From: UKL13-2 sp043756275
Lineage (GTDB): Bacteria > Pseudomonadota > Gammaproteobacteria > Burkholderiales > Usitatibacteraceae
Reading direction: 5' to 3'
Length of the DNA: 15,816 nucleotides
Assembly: GCA_043756275.1 (NCBI GenBank)
Contig: JAYURJ010000070.1
Span: 1-15,816, forward strand
The translations under genes were made by a program, and so were the position numbers. This document shows, piece by piece, positions 1 through 7,654 of the stretch (positions are counted from its first letter, which is position 1; every line of letters starts with the position of its first letter). The notes below the pieces were generated by a model that was not told the DNA's origin, did no database searches, and saw nothing but the letters and a program-made list of their open reading frames with translations.

Positions 1-693
1 TATGTGTTTGGCCTGTTCGACGGCGAAGTGGGTGATGCTTTCATCAATAGCCTGAAGCTGGCGAGTGGTACTGCGGTCATCGGCACGATGATCGTTTTCG
101 TCGGTGCCTATCTGATCGAAAAAACCCGTGACCTCGATTGGCTGCGCCCCATTGTGCAATTACTTGCGTTGTTGCCGATGGCGGTTCCGGGGCTGGTATT
201 GGGCCTAGGCTACATTTTTTTCTTCAACGCGCCTGGTAATCCGCTCAATGGTCTTTACCACACACTTACACTGCTGGTGATGTGCACCATCGTGCACTTC
301 TATACCACCGGTCACCTCACTGCAGTGACAGCGCTGAAGGCGCTGGATGCAGAGTTTGAATCGGTATCGGCCTCACTAAAGGTGCCGTTCTACAAGACGT
401 TCTGGCGGGTGACGTTGCCGATTTGCACACCAGCCATGCTCGACATCGCGCGTTATTTTTTCATCAACGCCATGACGACGATTTCGGCGGTGGTGTTTTT
501 ATATTCGCCGCAAACGAAAGTCGCGGCCATTGCCATTTTGAATCTTGATGAAGCCGGCGAAATCGGCGCAGCGGCTGCAATGGCCGTGCTGATCGCGGCG
601 GCATCGACGTTGGCGACATTGCTGTTTATTGCTTTGGGCTGGTGGGCCAACAAGCGCACGCAAGCCTGGCGGCGACCGACCGCGGCGGCATAA
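1..693 (+). CDS. AEP-type ABC transporter permease, C-terminal part (5' end outside window)
   Basis: The reading frame is open from the first base, so the gene begins upstream; the GTG at position 4 is only an internal codon. The visible 230 residues contain about five hydrophobic membrane segments (around residues 17-40, 50-75, 85-107, 150-168 and 195-215). Between the third and fourth lies an EAA-like cytoplasmic loop (EFESVSASLKVPFYKTFWRVTLP region), which in ABC importers contacts the ATPase. The sequence closely matches what I know of the second permease domain of the putative 2-aminoethylphosphonate permease (PhnU2 type, normally about 550 residues with two fused permease domains), which typically sits next to phnW. 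It would import AEP or a similar small amine across the inner membrane. The gene ends 16 bp before phnW, which supports an operon. Binding protein and ATPase genes are expected upstream. Family assignment is firm; the substrate is inferred from the neighbour. Confidence 0.85.
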   Translation, partial: YVFGLFDGEVGDAFINSLKLASGTAVIGTMIVFVGAYLIEKTRDLDWLRPIVQLLALLPMAVPGLVLGLGYIFFFNAPGNPLNGLYHTLTLLVMCTIVHFYTTGHLTAVTALKALDAEFESVSASLKVPFYKTFWRVTLPICTPAMLDIARYFFINAMTTISAVVFLYSPQTKVAAIAILNLDEAGEIGAAAAMAVLIAAASTLATLLFIALGWWANKRTQAWRRPTAAA

Positions 694-709
694 ATTGACG
701 AGGGAATTT

Positions 710-1825
710 ATGGATCGAGATCGAATACTCCTGACACCGGGCCCATTAACCACCACCTTGCGAACCAAGCTGGCCATGCTGCGCGACTGGGGTTCGTGGG
801 ACGCTGAATTTAACGCGCTCACGGCCCGGATACGACGACAGTTGCTGGATGTGATTCACGGTACCGACTCGCATGTGGTCATTCCGTTGCAGGGCAGCGG
901 TACGTTTTCAGTCGAGGCCGCCGTCGCCACGCTGTTGCCCAAGAATGGTCACGTACTGGTTCTCGATAACGGGGCCTACTGTAAGCGCATGGGTAAATTG
1001 GCGACACTGATGGGGCGTCGCACGACTATCCTTGAGCGCGCAGAAGATGAGCCCGTTTCTGCGGACGAGCTCGATGCAGCGCTCGGTGCTGATCCTTCCA
1101 TCACCCACGTCGGCTTGATTCATTGCGAAACTGGTACCGGCGTACTCAACCCTTTGCAGGCAGTGAGCGACGCCTGCAAGCGTCACGGCAAGGGCTTGAT
1201 TATCGACGCCATGAGTTCATTCGCTGCCATCGAGATCGACGCGCGCAAGGTGCATTTCGATGCCCTGATCGCAGCCAGCGGCAAATGTGTGGAAGGCGTG
1301 CCGGGAATGGGTTTCGTATTTATTCGTAAAGAGGTGTTAGACCGTTGCGCGGGAAATTCTCACTCGCTGGCGATGGATCTTTACGACCAGTACGCCTACA
1401 TGGAGAAGACCACGCAGTGGCGTTTTACACCACCGACGCATGTGGTCGCAGCACTCGCAGAAGCGCTGACGCAGTTTGAGGAAGAGGGCGGGCAGCCAGC
1501 CCGCTTGGCGCGCTATACCGATAATTACCACATGCTGGTGAACGGTATGGCCGCGCTTGGCTTCAAGCCATTTCTACGGACAGAAATTCAAGCACCGATT
1601 ATCGTGACGTTCCATGCGCCTGCGGATTCGCGCTATGTATTCAAAACGTTTTATGAGGCTTGCAAGCAGCGGGGATTTATTCTTTATCCCGGCAAGCTCA
1701 CCAAGCTGGAGACATTTCGTGTGGGCTGTATCGGTGCGATTGGACGCAATGAAATGCAGCAGGCGGTAAATGCGGTGGCGGATGCGTTGCGCGAGATGGG
1801 GATTGCCGATGGCAATTCTGCTTAG
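710..1825 (+). CDS. phnW: 2-aminoethylphosphonate:pyruvate transaminase
   Basis: This PLP enzyme transfers the amino group of 2-aminoethylphosphonate to pyruvate, giving phosphonoacetaldehyde and L-alanine. The 371-residue length matches the family (about 367). Family signatures are the N-terminal LLTPGPLTTT and DWGSWDAEFN (residues 7-34), PLQGSGTFSVEAA (59-71), the cofactor aspartate in IIDAMSS (D166) and the PLP lysine K192 in SGKCVEGVPG. The ATG at 710 is chosen because GAGGG lies 6 bp upstream and the protein then begins exactly at the conserved MDRDRILLTPGP; an upstream in-frame ATG at 629 would overlap the permease by 65 bp. The gene follows the permease by 16 bp. No phosphonoacetaldehyde hydrolase (phnX) is visible in the window, so the fate of the product must be decided by genes outside it or by the oxidoreductases downstream. 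A related transaminase acting on another amine cannot be excluded. Confidence 0.9.
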   Translation: MDRDRILLTPGPLTTTLRTKLAMLRDWGSWDAEFNALTARIRRQLLDVIHGTDSHVVIPLQGSGTFSVEAAVATLLPKNGHVLVLDNGAYCKRMGKLATLMGRRTTILERAEDEPVSADELDAALGADPSITHVGLIHCETGTGVLNPLQAVSDACKRHGKGLIIDAMSSFAAIEIDARKVHFDALIAASGKCVEGVPGMGFVFIRKEVLDRCAGNSHSLAMDLYDQYAYMEKTTQWRFTPPTHVVAALAEALTQFEEEGGQPARLARYTDNYHMLVNGMAALGFKPFLRTEIQAPIIVTFHAPADSRYVFKTFYEACKQRGFILYPGKLTKLETFRVGCIGAIGRNEMQQAVNAVADALREMGIADGNSA

Positions 1826-1945
1826 CTCCTCCCTTTTAAAAGGGAGGCCGGGAGGGATTGTCGGTGGTAGAACATCGATAAATTCCGCATTTAGCAACCA
1901 CAGAAAATCCCCCTCAATCCCCCTTTTCCAAAGGGGGAAGTCCAG
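1826..1945. repeat. Inverted pair of C/G-rich palindromic repeats between phnW and the ligase gene
   Basis: Directly after the phnW stop lies a perfect 20-bp palindrome, CCTCCCTTTTAAAAGGGAGG (1828-1847), followed by CCGGGAGGGATT. About 60 bp further, AATCCCCCTCAATCCCCC followed by TTTTCCAAAGGGGG (about 1906-1937) is the same unit in inverted orientation. The pair therefore forms a large imperfect inverted repeat with an internal hairpin in each arm. Repeats of this AATCCCCCT/AAAGGGGG style are common intergenic elements in many bacteria. In RNA it would fold strongly and could attenuate transcription or protect the phnW 3' end; that role is inference. Confidence 0.75.
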
Positions 1946-1970
1946 AGTGGCGCAGTGTGGTACAGATTTC

Positions 1971-1980
1971 AGGAGGTGAC
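1971..1980 (+). promoter_or_regulatory. Very strong Shine-Dalgarno that fixes the ligase start
   Basis: AGGAGGTGA matches nine consecutive bases of the consensus complement to the 16S 3' end. It lies directly before the ATG at 1981, leaving only 4 bp after AGGAGG. It decides for the ATG over the in-frame GTG at 1957. None of the other genes in the cluster has a site this strong. Confidence 0.8.
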
Positions 1981-3345
1981 ATGGCTACAAAAAACAAGAT
2001 ACATCCCGCGCTGGAAGCAATCAAAAAATCCGGCGCAGGCAAAGTCAAAGTCGCGGTGTCGGACATCGATGGTGTCCTGCGCGGCAAGTACCTGCACAAG
2101 GACAAATTCTTTGGCGCAGCCGAGAGTGGTTTCGGCTTTTGCGATGTCCTGTTCGGCTGGGATTCGAGCGACAACTGTTACGACAACACCAAGATTACCG
2201 GTTGGCAGCATGGGTTTCCGGATGTCACTGCGAGGCTCGATCTGGACACGCATCGCAAGGTGCCGTGGGATGGCGGAGTTGATTTTTTTCTCGGCGAATG
2301 TGTCACGCCGGATGGCAGTCCCTACCCGGTTTGTCCGCGCCAGATTTTAAAACGCGTACTGAAGCGCGCCGAAAAATTGGGCGTGATGCCGATGTGCGGC
2401 ATGGAATTTGAGTGGTTCAACTTCGCCGAAACACCGCAATCGTGGGCCGCGAAAAAAGGCGTGGATCCTACGCCGATTACACCCGGCATGTTTGGTTATT
2501 CGTTGCTACGCATGAACCATCGCCGCGAATTTTTTTCAGCGCTCATGGATGAAATGCCCATGTTCGGTGTGCCGATCGAAGGCCTGCATACCGAGACCGG
2601 ACCGGGTGTGTACGAAGTGGCGATCCAGTTCAGCGAGGCGCTGGAAGCGGCAGACCGCGCAATTCTTTTCAAGACCGGTGCCAAGGAAATCGGTTCGCGT
2701 TTCGGCATCATGCCGAGCTTCATGGCGAAATGGAATGCGCAGTTGCCGGGTTGTAGCGGGCATATCCATCAGAGCATGTCTGACGGCAAGAAGAATCTTT
2801 TTTATGACGCGAAAAACTCTCGATCAATGAGCAAACTGTTTGAAAGTTATCTCGCCGGGCAGGTCGCGTGCCTGATGGAATTCGGGCCGATGATGTGGCC
2901 GACGATCAACAGTTACAAGCGCTTGGTCGATGGATTTTGGGCGCCAGTGAAGCCGACCTGGGGGCTGGATAATCGCACCGCGAGTTTCCGTGTAATCGCA
3001 GGAAGCCCGAAGGCGACGCGGCTGGAGACGCGTTGCCCCGGTGCCGATGTCAATCCATATCTGGCGATGGCGGCGGTGCTTGCGGCTGGTTTGCACGGCA
3101 TTGAAAAAGGGCTAAAGCTCACCGCGCCACCGATTACCGGCACTAATCAGGGCGCTGAAAATATTGCCCGCGCGCCGCGAACGCTGATTGAAACGACGCG
3201 CAATTTTCAGAAATCCGCTGTTGCGCGCGATTGGCTGGGCGATGATTTTGTTGACCACTTTTCGGCCACGCGCGAGTGGGAATGGCGGCAATGGCTGGAT
3301 GGGGTGACGGATTGGGAATTGAAACGGTACTTTGAAATTATTTAA
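1981..3345 (+). CDS. Glutamine-synthetase-like gamma-glutamyl-amine ligase (PuuA/GlnA4 type)
   Basis: This 454-residue protein has the GS fold: an N-terminal beta-grasp region with DIDGVLRGKYL (28-38), typical of GS relatives that ligate amines rather than ammonia, then the catalytic barrel. Visible metal and substrate residues are E142 and E144 (GMEFEWF), E205 and E212 (ETGPGVYEVAI), H261 (GCSGHIHQS), R314, N331/R332, R337, and E349/R351 (ETRCPGADVNPY). The usual FMPKP before the histidine loop reads FMAKW here. No adenylylation loop of the NLYDLPP kind is seen, so it is unlikely to be the housekeeping enzyme. It would couple glutamate and ATP to an amine, giving a gamma-glutamyl amide; with an alcohol dehydrogenase next door, ethanolamine or another amino-alcohol is a good substrate guess. 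A 155-bp repeat-filled gap separates it from phnW and a 296-bp gap from the next gene. Confidence 0.85.
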   Translation: MATKNKIHPALEAIKKSGAGKVKVAVSDIDGVLRGKYLHKDKFFGAAESGFGFCDVLFGWDSSDNCYDNTKITGWQHGFPDVTARLDLDTHRKVPWDGGVDFFLGECVTPDGSPYPVCPRQILKRVLKRAEKLGVMPMCGMEFEWFNFAETPQSWAAKKGVDPTPITPGMFGYSLLRMNHRREFFSALMDEMPMFGVPIEGLHTETGPGVYEVAIQFSEALEAADRAILFKTGAKEIGSRFGIMPSFMAKWNAQLPGCSGHIHQSMSDGKKNLFYDAKNSRSMSKLFESYLAGQVACLMEFGPMMWPTINSYKRLVDGFWAPVKPTWGLDNRTASFRVIAGSPKATRLETRCPGADVNPYLAMAAVLAAGLHGIEKGLKLTAPPITGTNQGAENIARAPRTLIETTRNFQKSAVARDWLGDDFVDHFSATREWEWRQWLDGVTDWELKRYFEII

Positions 3346-3349
3346 GTCG

Positions 3350-3438
3350 CGTAGGTTGGGTTAGACGCGTAGCGTCGTAACCCAACAACGGTCGGTCGAG
3401 ACCGAGTTGGGTTACGGCTACGCCTAACCCAACCTACG
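3350..3438. repeat. MITE-like nested palindrome with GTAGGTTGGGTTAG ends
   Basis: Terminal inverted repeats GTAGGTTGGGTTAG (3351-3364) and CTAACCCAACCTAC (3424-3437) are perfect 14-mers. Inside lie matching GCGTAGCG/CTACGC blocks and CGTAACCCAAC/GTTGGGTTACG arms around a small GGTC...GACC hairpin. The whole 88-bp unit can fold into one long branched hairpin. Repeats with the TAGGTTGGGTTAG motif are widespread in proteobacterial genomes. There is no ORF inside, so any movement would need a transposase in trans. Confidence 0.85.
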
Positions 3439-3453
3439 AAAAATTCGTAGAAC

Positions 3454-3550
3454 GCCCACCTCACCCCCGACCCCTCTCCACGTCGTGGAGAGGGGAGCAA
3501 AATGTTCCCTTCTCCCCCCAAGGGGAGAAGGGCTAGGGATGAGGGTGGGC
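3454..3550. repeat. Second palindromic element with two internal hairpins
   Basis: The outer ends are GCCCACC (3454-3460) and GGTGGGC (3544-3550). Two strong hairpins lie within: CCCCTCTCCAC/GTGGAGAGGGG (3471-3481 with 3485-3495, perfect 11-bp stem and 3-base loop), and CCCTTCTCCCC/GGGGAGAAGGG (about 3508-3532). This style (TCACCC..CCCTCTCC..GGAGAGGG) is a common REP-like family in beta- and gammaproteobacteria. It follows the previous element by 15 bp. Together the two fill most of the gap between the ligase and dehydrogenase genes, and could stop or weaken read-through. Confidence 0.8.
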
Positions 3551-3641
3551 GCGGTGTTCGAAGCAAAAATACCTGAAGATGCCCGTCAGTATTAGAGTTT
3601 AAAAATAGAATCACTTTGCAGCACCACACTGAGATCAAACA

Positions 3642-4778
3642 ATGACCATCACAAAATTTTCCTTTCCCACCACCATCCACTTCGGTGCAGGCGCGCGCAT
3701 GCTCCTCGGTGAACACCTAAACAGCATGGGTCTAAAGCGCCCGCTAATCGTCACCGACAAAGGCCTCGCCGCACTTCCCCTCATCGCAGAAATCAGCGCG
3801 AGCCTTTCAGCTGCAGGACTGATGCCAGCCATCTACGGCGGCATCTGGGGCAACCCAATCGGCAGTCAAGTGATGAACGGTGCCGCCGCTTACAAATTGC
3901 ACAATGCCGATTGCGTCGTCGGCATCGGCGGTGGTGCCGCGCTGGATGTCGCCAAAGTGGTTGGGTTGATGGCTACACACCCGGGTGACGTGATGGAATA
4001 TGTATGGGATCACCCGAAGGTACGCGACATCATCAATCCATTACCGCATTTTGTGGCGCTGCCGACCACGTCAGGTACCGGCAGCGAAGTCGGCCGCAGC
4101 AGCGTCATCAGCGAAGAGGCATCACACATCAAGCGGGTGATTTTTTCGCCGAAAATTCTCGCCAGCGTTGTATTTGCCGATCCTGAACTTACGCTTGGCC
4201 TACCCGCAAAAGTTACCGCCGCCACCGGTATGGATGCGCTGACGCACAACGTCGAAAGTTATTTATCACCTGCATATCACCCGCTGTGTGACGGCATTGC
4301 GTTGGAGGGAACCAGAATCGCAGCACGTGCATTGGCCACCGCCGTGCGCGAGCCCGGCAATCTGCAGGCGCGCGCGGACATGATGATGAGTTCGATGATG
4401 GGTGCGATCGCATTTCAGAAAGATTTGGGGGCGGTGCACTCTTGCGCGCATGCGTTGGGCACGGTGTGCGATATGCATCACGGCCTGGCGAATGCGTTGA
4501 TGATCGATACGGTGATGGCGTGGAATCTGGAAGCTGTGCCCGCAAAATTCGATGATCTGGCGCACGTGATTGGCGCAACAAATGGTGCGGCATTTGTGCC
4601 GTGGCTAAAAGCACTCAAACAACAGATCGGTATCGCGCCAAATCTTTCTGCGGTTGGTGTCAAAGCCGAACACGTGCCGCGCATGGTCGAGATTGCGGCG
4701 GTCGATATTTGCCACCAAACCAATCCGCGCCCATGCGTGGCAGCAGATTTCGAGCGCCTGTTTTTGATGGCGATGTAA
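3642..4778 (+). CDS. Iron-containing (group III) alcohol dehydrogenase
   Basis: This 378-residue cytosolic NAD(P)-dependent enzyme would interconvert an alcohol and an aldehyde. The N-terminal Rossmann-like domain carries GIGGGAALDVAK (94-105; the family usually has GGGS, here GGGA) and the PTTSGTGSEV loop (141-150). The C-terminal helical domain carries all four metal ligands in the usual spacing: D198 and H202 (GMDALTHNVES), H266 (AVHSCAH) and H280 (MHHGLANA). Length is normal. The start is the ATG at 3642; there is only a weak GAG upstream, and a possible -10 (TAGAAT, 3606-3611) without a good -35. It is the first gene of a tight four-gene run, with 4 bp to the next. In this setting it could oxidise a gamma-glutamyl amino-alcohol to the aldehyde. 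Reduction of phosphonoacetaldehyde to hydroxyethylphosphonate is an alternative, since family members do that in phosphonate biosynthesis. Confidence 0.88.
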   Translation: MTITKFSFPTTIHFGAGARMLLGEHLNSMGLKRPLIVTDKGLAALPLIAEISASLSAAGLMPAIYGGIWGNPIGSQVMNGAAAYKLHNADCVVGIGGGAALDVAKVVGLMATHPGDVMEYVWDHPKVRDIINPLPHFVALPTTSGTGSEVGRSSVISEEASHIKRVIFSPKILASVVFADPELTLGLPAKVTAATGMDALTHNVESYLSPAYHPLCDGIALEGTRIAARALATAVREPGNLQARADMMMSSMMGAIAFQKDLGAVHSCAHALGTVCDMHHGLANALMIDTVMAWNLEAVPAKFDDLAHVIGATNGAAFVPWLKALKQQIGIAPNLSAVGVKAEHVPRMVEIAAVDICHQTNPRPCVAADFERLFLMAM

Positions 4779-4782
4779 AGCC

Positions 4783-5589
4783 GTGAACAATACCGAACAA
4801 CGGTTGAAGATCGGTATCTCGGCGTGCTTTTTTCACGCTGACCCGAATCGTCCTATCTTCACCGGCAAAACGTTACAGTACGTTGAGCAGTCGATCGCGC
4901 ATTGGGTTATGTCGACCGGTGCATTAGCTGTGATGATTCCGAGCCCGGTTGGCGAGACACAGCGAGGAGACGTCACGTTAGACCATTACGCGCAGTGGCT
5001 CGATGGGCTGGTACTCGAAGGTGGATCCGACGTATGGCCGGGTAGTTATGGCGAGACCGCGTTACAGGAAAAATGGGCTGGCGACCGCATACGGGATGAA
5101 TACGAAAAAGCGCTGGTTGCTGCGTTCGGCCGTGTTGGCAAGCCGGTGCTGGGCGTGTGTCGCGGTTTGCAACTATTGAATGTCGCATTTGGCGGCACGC
5201 TCTATCAGGATATTGGCACACAGCTTCCTGAGGCGCTGGTGCACCGCGATGCAGAAATTTACGACCGCAATTTTCACAATGTGAGTTTCGTTACTGGCAG
5301 CATCCTGGCGGGGTTATTCCCTCAGTTGCAATCCGCCAAGGTGAACAGCGTGCATCACCAGGCGATCAAGGATCTGGCACCGGGCTTTGAGGTCGAAGCG
5401 CGTTGTAGCGAAGATGGTGTGATCGAGGCCATTCGGCGCACGCGCGATGCAGGCGAAAGCTATATCGCTGCTGTGCAATGGCATCCCGAGTTTCATCGTG
5501 CTGATCTTGGTACCTTGGACGATGCACCGATTCTGGAAGATTTCCTCTCCGCTGCACGCGCTGCACAAATTACTTCAACCCTGATGTAG
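4783..5589 (+). CDS. PuuD-like class I amidotransferase / gamma-glutamyl hydrolase (peptidase C26)
   Basis: The 268-residue protein has the glutamine amidotransferase class I fold with the full triad: nucleophile C126 in GVCRGLQLLN, H234 and E236 in AVQWHPEFH. The GLVLEGGSDVWPG segment (75-87) and the conserved KVNSVHHQAIKDLAPGF (186-202) are characteristic of the gamma-glutamyl-gamma-aminobutyrate hydrolase family (PuuD). It would release glutamate from a gamma-glutamyl amide or amino acid. The start is GTG at 4783, 4 bp after the dehydrogenase stop; no better codon lies nearby and the ribosome-binding site is weak, which suggests translational coupling. The natural substrate here is not GABA-specific by context: the product of the neighbouring ligase/dehydrogenase steps, for example gamma-glutamylglycine, fits better. 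That part is inference. Confidence 0.85.
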   Translation: MNNTEQRLKIGISACFFHADPNRPIFTGKTLQYVEQSIAHWVMSTGALAVMIPSPVGETQRGDVTLDHYAQWLDGLVLEGGSDVWPGSYGETALQEKWAGDRIRDEYEKALVAAFGRVGKPVLGVCRGLQLLNVAFGGTLYQDIGTQLPEALVHRDAEIYDRNFHNVSFVTGSILAGLFPQLQSAKVNSVHHQAIKDLAPGFEVEARCSEDGVIEAIRRTRDAGESYIAAVQWHPEFHRADLGTLDDAPILEDFLSAARAAQITSTLM

Positions 5590-5594
5590 AAAAT

Positions 5595-6968
5595 ATGAAC
5601 ACATTGAAAATTTTCAATCCCACCAATGGTAAACACATTGTCGATGTACCCGCCGATGATGCAGCCAGCGTCGCAATAAAGGCCGCGCAGGCACGTGCCG
5701 CGCAGCCACGTTGGGCAGCCACGTCACTGGCTGAACGCAAAGCCTGCATGGTGCGGTTTCGTGCATTGCTTGTGGAACGAATTGAGCCGCTGGCGCATAC
5801 GTTGACGTCTGAAATGGGGAAGCCGATCAAGCAGGCGCGCAATGAGATCAACGGGCTGCTGGGGCGCATCGATTTTTTCCTGGCGCAAGTGGAATCGGCA
5901 ACTGACACTGAAACCGTGATGAGCGATGGCGGCATGACCGAGCGCATCGGCCATGATCCGCTCGGCGTTATCGCCAATATTTCTGCGTGGAACTATCCGT
6001 ATTTCGTCGGCGGTAATGTTTTCGTTCCTGCGTTGCTCACGGGCAACGCGGTGCTGTACAAGCCTTCCGAATTCGCCACGCTGACCGGCTGGCATATCAC
6101 GCGTTTGCTGCATGAGGCCGGAATTGGGCAAGACGTATTTATTCCGCTGATCGGTGGCGGCGAAGTCGGCGCGGCGCTGCTGGCACAAAAACTCGATGGC
6201 GTGTTTTTTACCGGCTCGTATGCGACAGGGGCAAAGATTGCGGCCACCATCGGGCCGCGCATGATCCGCATGCAGCTGGAGTTGGGCGGCAAAGATCCAA
6301 CCTACGTCTGTGAGGACGCGGATGTAAAAATTGCCGCAGAATCATTGGCCGATGGCGCGATGTACAACACGGGACAGAGCTGCTGTTCGGTAGAGCGCAT
6401 CTACGTTCATGAGCGCATTTACGATGCGTTCGTCGAAGCGTTTTTGGCGACGGTGCGCGGCTTTAGGATGGGTGATCCGCTGGACGAGGCAACTTATATC
6501 GGCGCGCTGACTCGCGCGCCGCAAGTCGGCGTGCTCGAAGCGCAGGTAATGGATGCGTTGGGCAAGGGCGCACGAATGTTGATTGGTGGAAATCGACTCA
6601 AACAAGCGGGCAACTGGTTCGAGCCGACGGTGCTGGTGGATGTGAATCACGAGATGGAAATAATGCGTGAAGAAAGTTTTGGCCCCATCATCGGCATTCA
6701 GAAAGTGGCCGGTGATGATGAGGCGGTGGCACTTATGAACGACACGCGTTACGGCCTCACTGCAGGTGTGTTCACCCGCGATGCTGCGCGTGCGGAAGCG
6801 TTGCTGGCGCGCGTGAATGCGGGCTCCGTGTATTGGAATTGCTGTGATCGCGTCAGTCCACGCCTGCCTTGGTCGGGGCATGGTGATTCCGGCATCGGCG
6901 TGACGCTGTCAAGCTACGGCATCCAGACGTTCACGCGGCCGAAGGCCTGGCATCTGCGTCAGCCATGA
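5595..6968 (+). CDS. NAD(P)-dependent aldehyde dehydrogenase
   Basis: The 457-residue protein has the complete ALDH catalytic set: N133 in AWNYPYF, K156 in LYKPSE, the FTGSYATG nucleotide loop (205-212), general base E229 in LELGGKD, the nucleophile C263 in NTGQSCCSVER, and EESFGPIIGI around residue 358. It oxidises an aldehyde to the carboxylate using NAD(P)+. It lies 5 bp after the hydrolase gene and overlaps the next gene by 4 bp (ATGA), so it is certainly co-transcribed with them. Succinate-semialdehyde-type ALDHs are the closest general class. In this cluster it would oxidise the gamma-glutamyl aldehyde made by the alcohol dehydrogenase. Oxidation of phosphonoacetaldehyde to phosphonoacetate (PhnY-like) is possible, but no phosphonoacetate hydrolase gene is seen. 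Confidence 0.88.
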   Translation: MNTLKIFNPTNGKHIVDVPADDAASVAIKAAQARAAQPRWAATSLAERKACMVRFRALLVERIEPLAHTLTSEMGKPIKQARNEINGLLGRIDFFLAQVESATDTETVMSDGGMTERIGHDPLGVIANISAWNYPYFVGGNVFVPALLTGNAVLYKPSEFATLTGWHITRLLHEAGIGQDVFIPLIGGGEVGAALLAQKLDGVFFTGSYATGAKIAATIGPRMIRMQLELGGKDPTYVCEDADVKIAAESLADGAMYNTGQSCCSVERIYVHERIYDAFVEAFLATVRGFRMGDPLDEATYIGALTRAPQVGVLEAQVMDALGKGARMLIGGNRLKQAGNWFEPTVLVDVNHEMEIMREESFGPIIGIQKVAGDDEAVALMNDTRYGLTAGVFTRDAARAEALLARVNAGSVYWNCCDRVSPRLPWSGHGDSGIGVTLSSYGIQTFTRPKAWHLRQP

Positions 6969-7654
6969 GCGCTGCCAACAAGACCAGACTCGCACTTTTC
7001 GATCTCGACAACACTCTGTTGACCGGCGACACCGATGTGTTGTGGTGTGATTTCCTGATCGCATGTGGTCGGCTCGATAGCGCAACGTTCGTAGCCGCTA
7101 ATGCTGATATGGAACAGCGTTATCAAGCGGGTCGGGCGAGCGCTGCAGAATTTTGTGCGTTCTACGTCTCGCTGCTGAAAGGCATCTCACACCGCGATGG
7201 CGCAGCGTTGCGCCAACAATTTTTTATTGAGTGGATTCGACCGCGAATCTGCGATGACGCGCGTGCACTTGTGGAAAAGCACCGCGCATTGGGTGACCTG
7301 CTGATTCTCACGACAGCCACCAATCGGTTCATCACTGAATTGACTGCGCACGATCTGGGAATCGAGAATCTGATCGCGATTGAAACCGAGATGGTTGGTG
7401 ATTGTTTTACCGGCAAGTCCATTGGCGTGCTCAACATGCGCGAAGGAAAAGTTGTGCGGCTAACGCAGTGGCTTTTTGCGCGCGGATGGGAGGAATCTTT
7501 GATAAAGGAGGCGACTTTCTACAGCGATTCGATCAATGACTTGCCGTTGCTCTCTGCGGTGGGAAATCCGGTTGCGGTGGATCCGGATTTGAAGCTGGCG
7601 CGGGATGTTGCGGCGCGGGGTTGGTCGACAATTAAGCTTCGGCGAAATACCTGA
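6965..7654 (+). CDS. HAD subfamily IB phosphatase (SerB-like)
   Basis: This 229-residue HAD hydrolase has motif I LFDLDNTLL with D13 (nucleophile) and D15 (acid/base), motif II around LTTATN (115-120), and motif IV YSDSINDLPLL with D188 and D192. The helical cap between motifs I and II places it in class IB, with phosphoserine phosphatases and relatives. It is not a phosphonoacetaldehyde hydrolase: the cap and lysine features of PhnX are not recognisable. Its ATG overlaps the aldehyde dehydrogenase stop (ATGA), so it belongs to the operon. Possible jobs are dephosphorylating a phosphorylated amine such as phosphoethanolamine before gamma-glutamylation, or repairing a side product; neither is shown by the sequence. 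The protein begins at MSAANKTRLALFDLDNT with no need for a longer N-terminus. Confidence 0.82.
   Translation: MSAANKTRLALFDLDNTLLTGDTDVLWCDFLIACGRLDSATFVAANADMEQRYQAGRASAAEFCAFYVSLLKGISHRDGAALRQQFFIEWIRPRICDDARALVEKHRALGDLLILTTATNRFITELTAHDLGIENLIAIETEMVGDCFTGKSIGVLNMREGKVVRLTQWLFARGWEESLIKEATFYSDSINDLPLLSAVGNPVAVDPDLKLARDVAARGWSTIKLRRNT

Noticed and set aside
629..709. Upstream ATG extending PhnW by 27 residues
   Set aside because: It overlaps the permease coding region, adds unconserved arginine-rich sequence and lacks the good ribosome site seen before position 710.
3350..3550. Insertion sequence
   Set aside because: Terminal inverted repeats are present, but there is no transposase frame; these are short non-coding palindromic elements.
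4213..4614. 133-residue - strand open frame inside the Fe-ADH gene
   Set aside because: It is the shadow of a GC-rich, well-conserved gene whose metal ligands are encoded on the + strand.
5724..6881. Long - strand frames of 154 and 179 residues opposite the aldehyde dehydrogenase
   Set aside because: Low-complexity shadow translations rich in R, H and A; the + strand gene carries all ALDH motifs.
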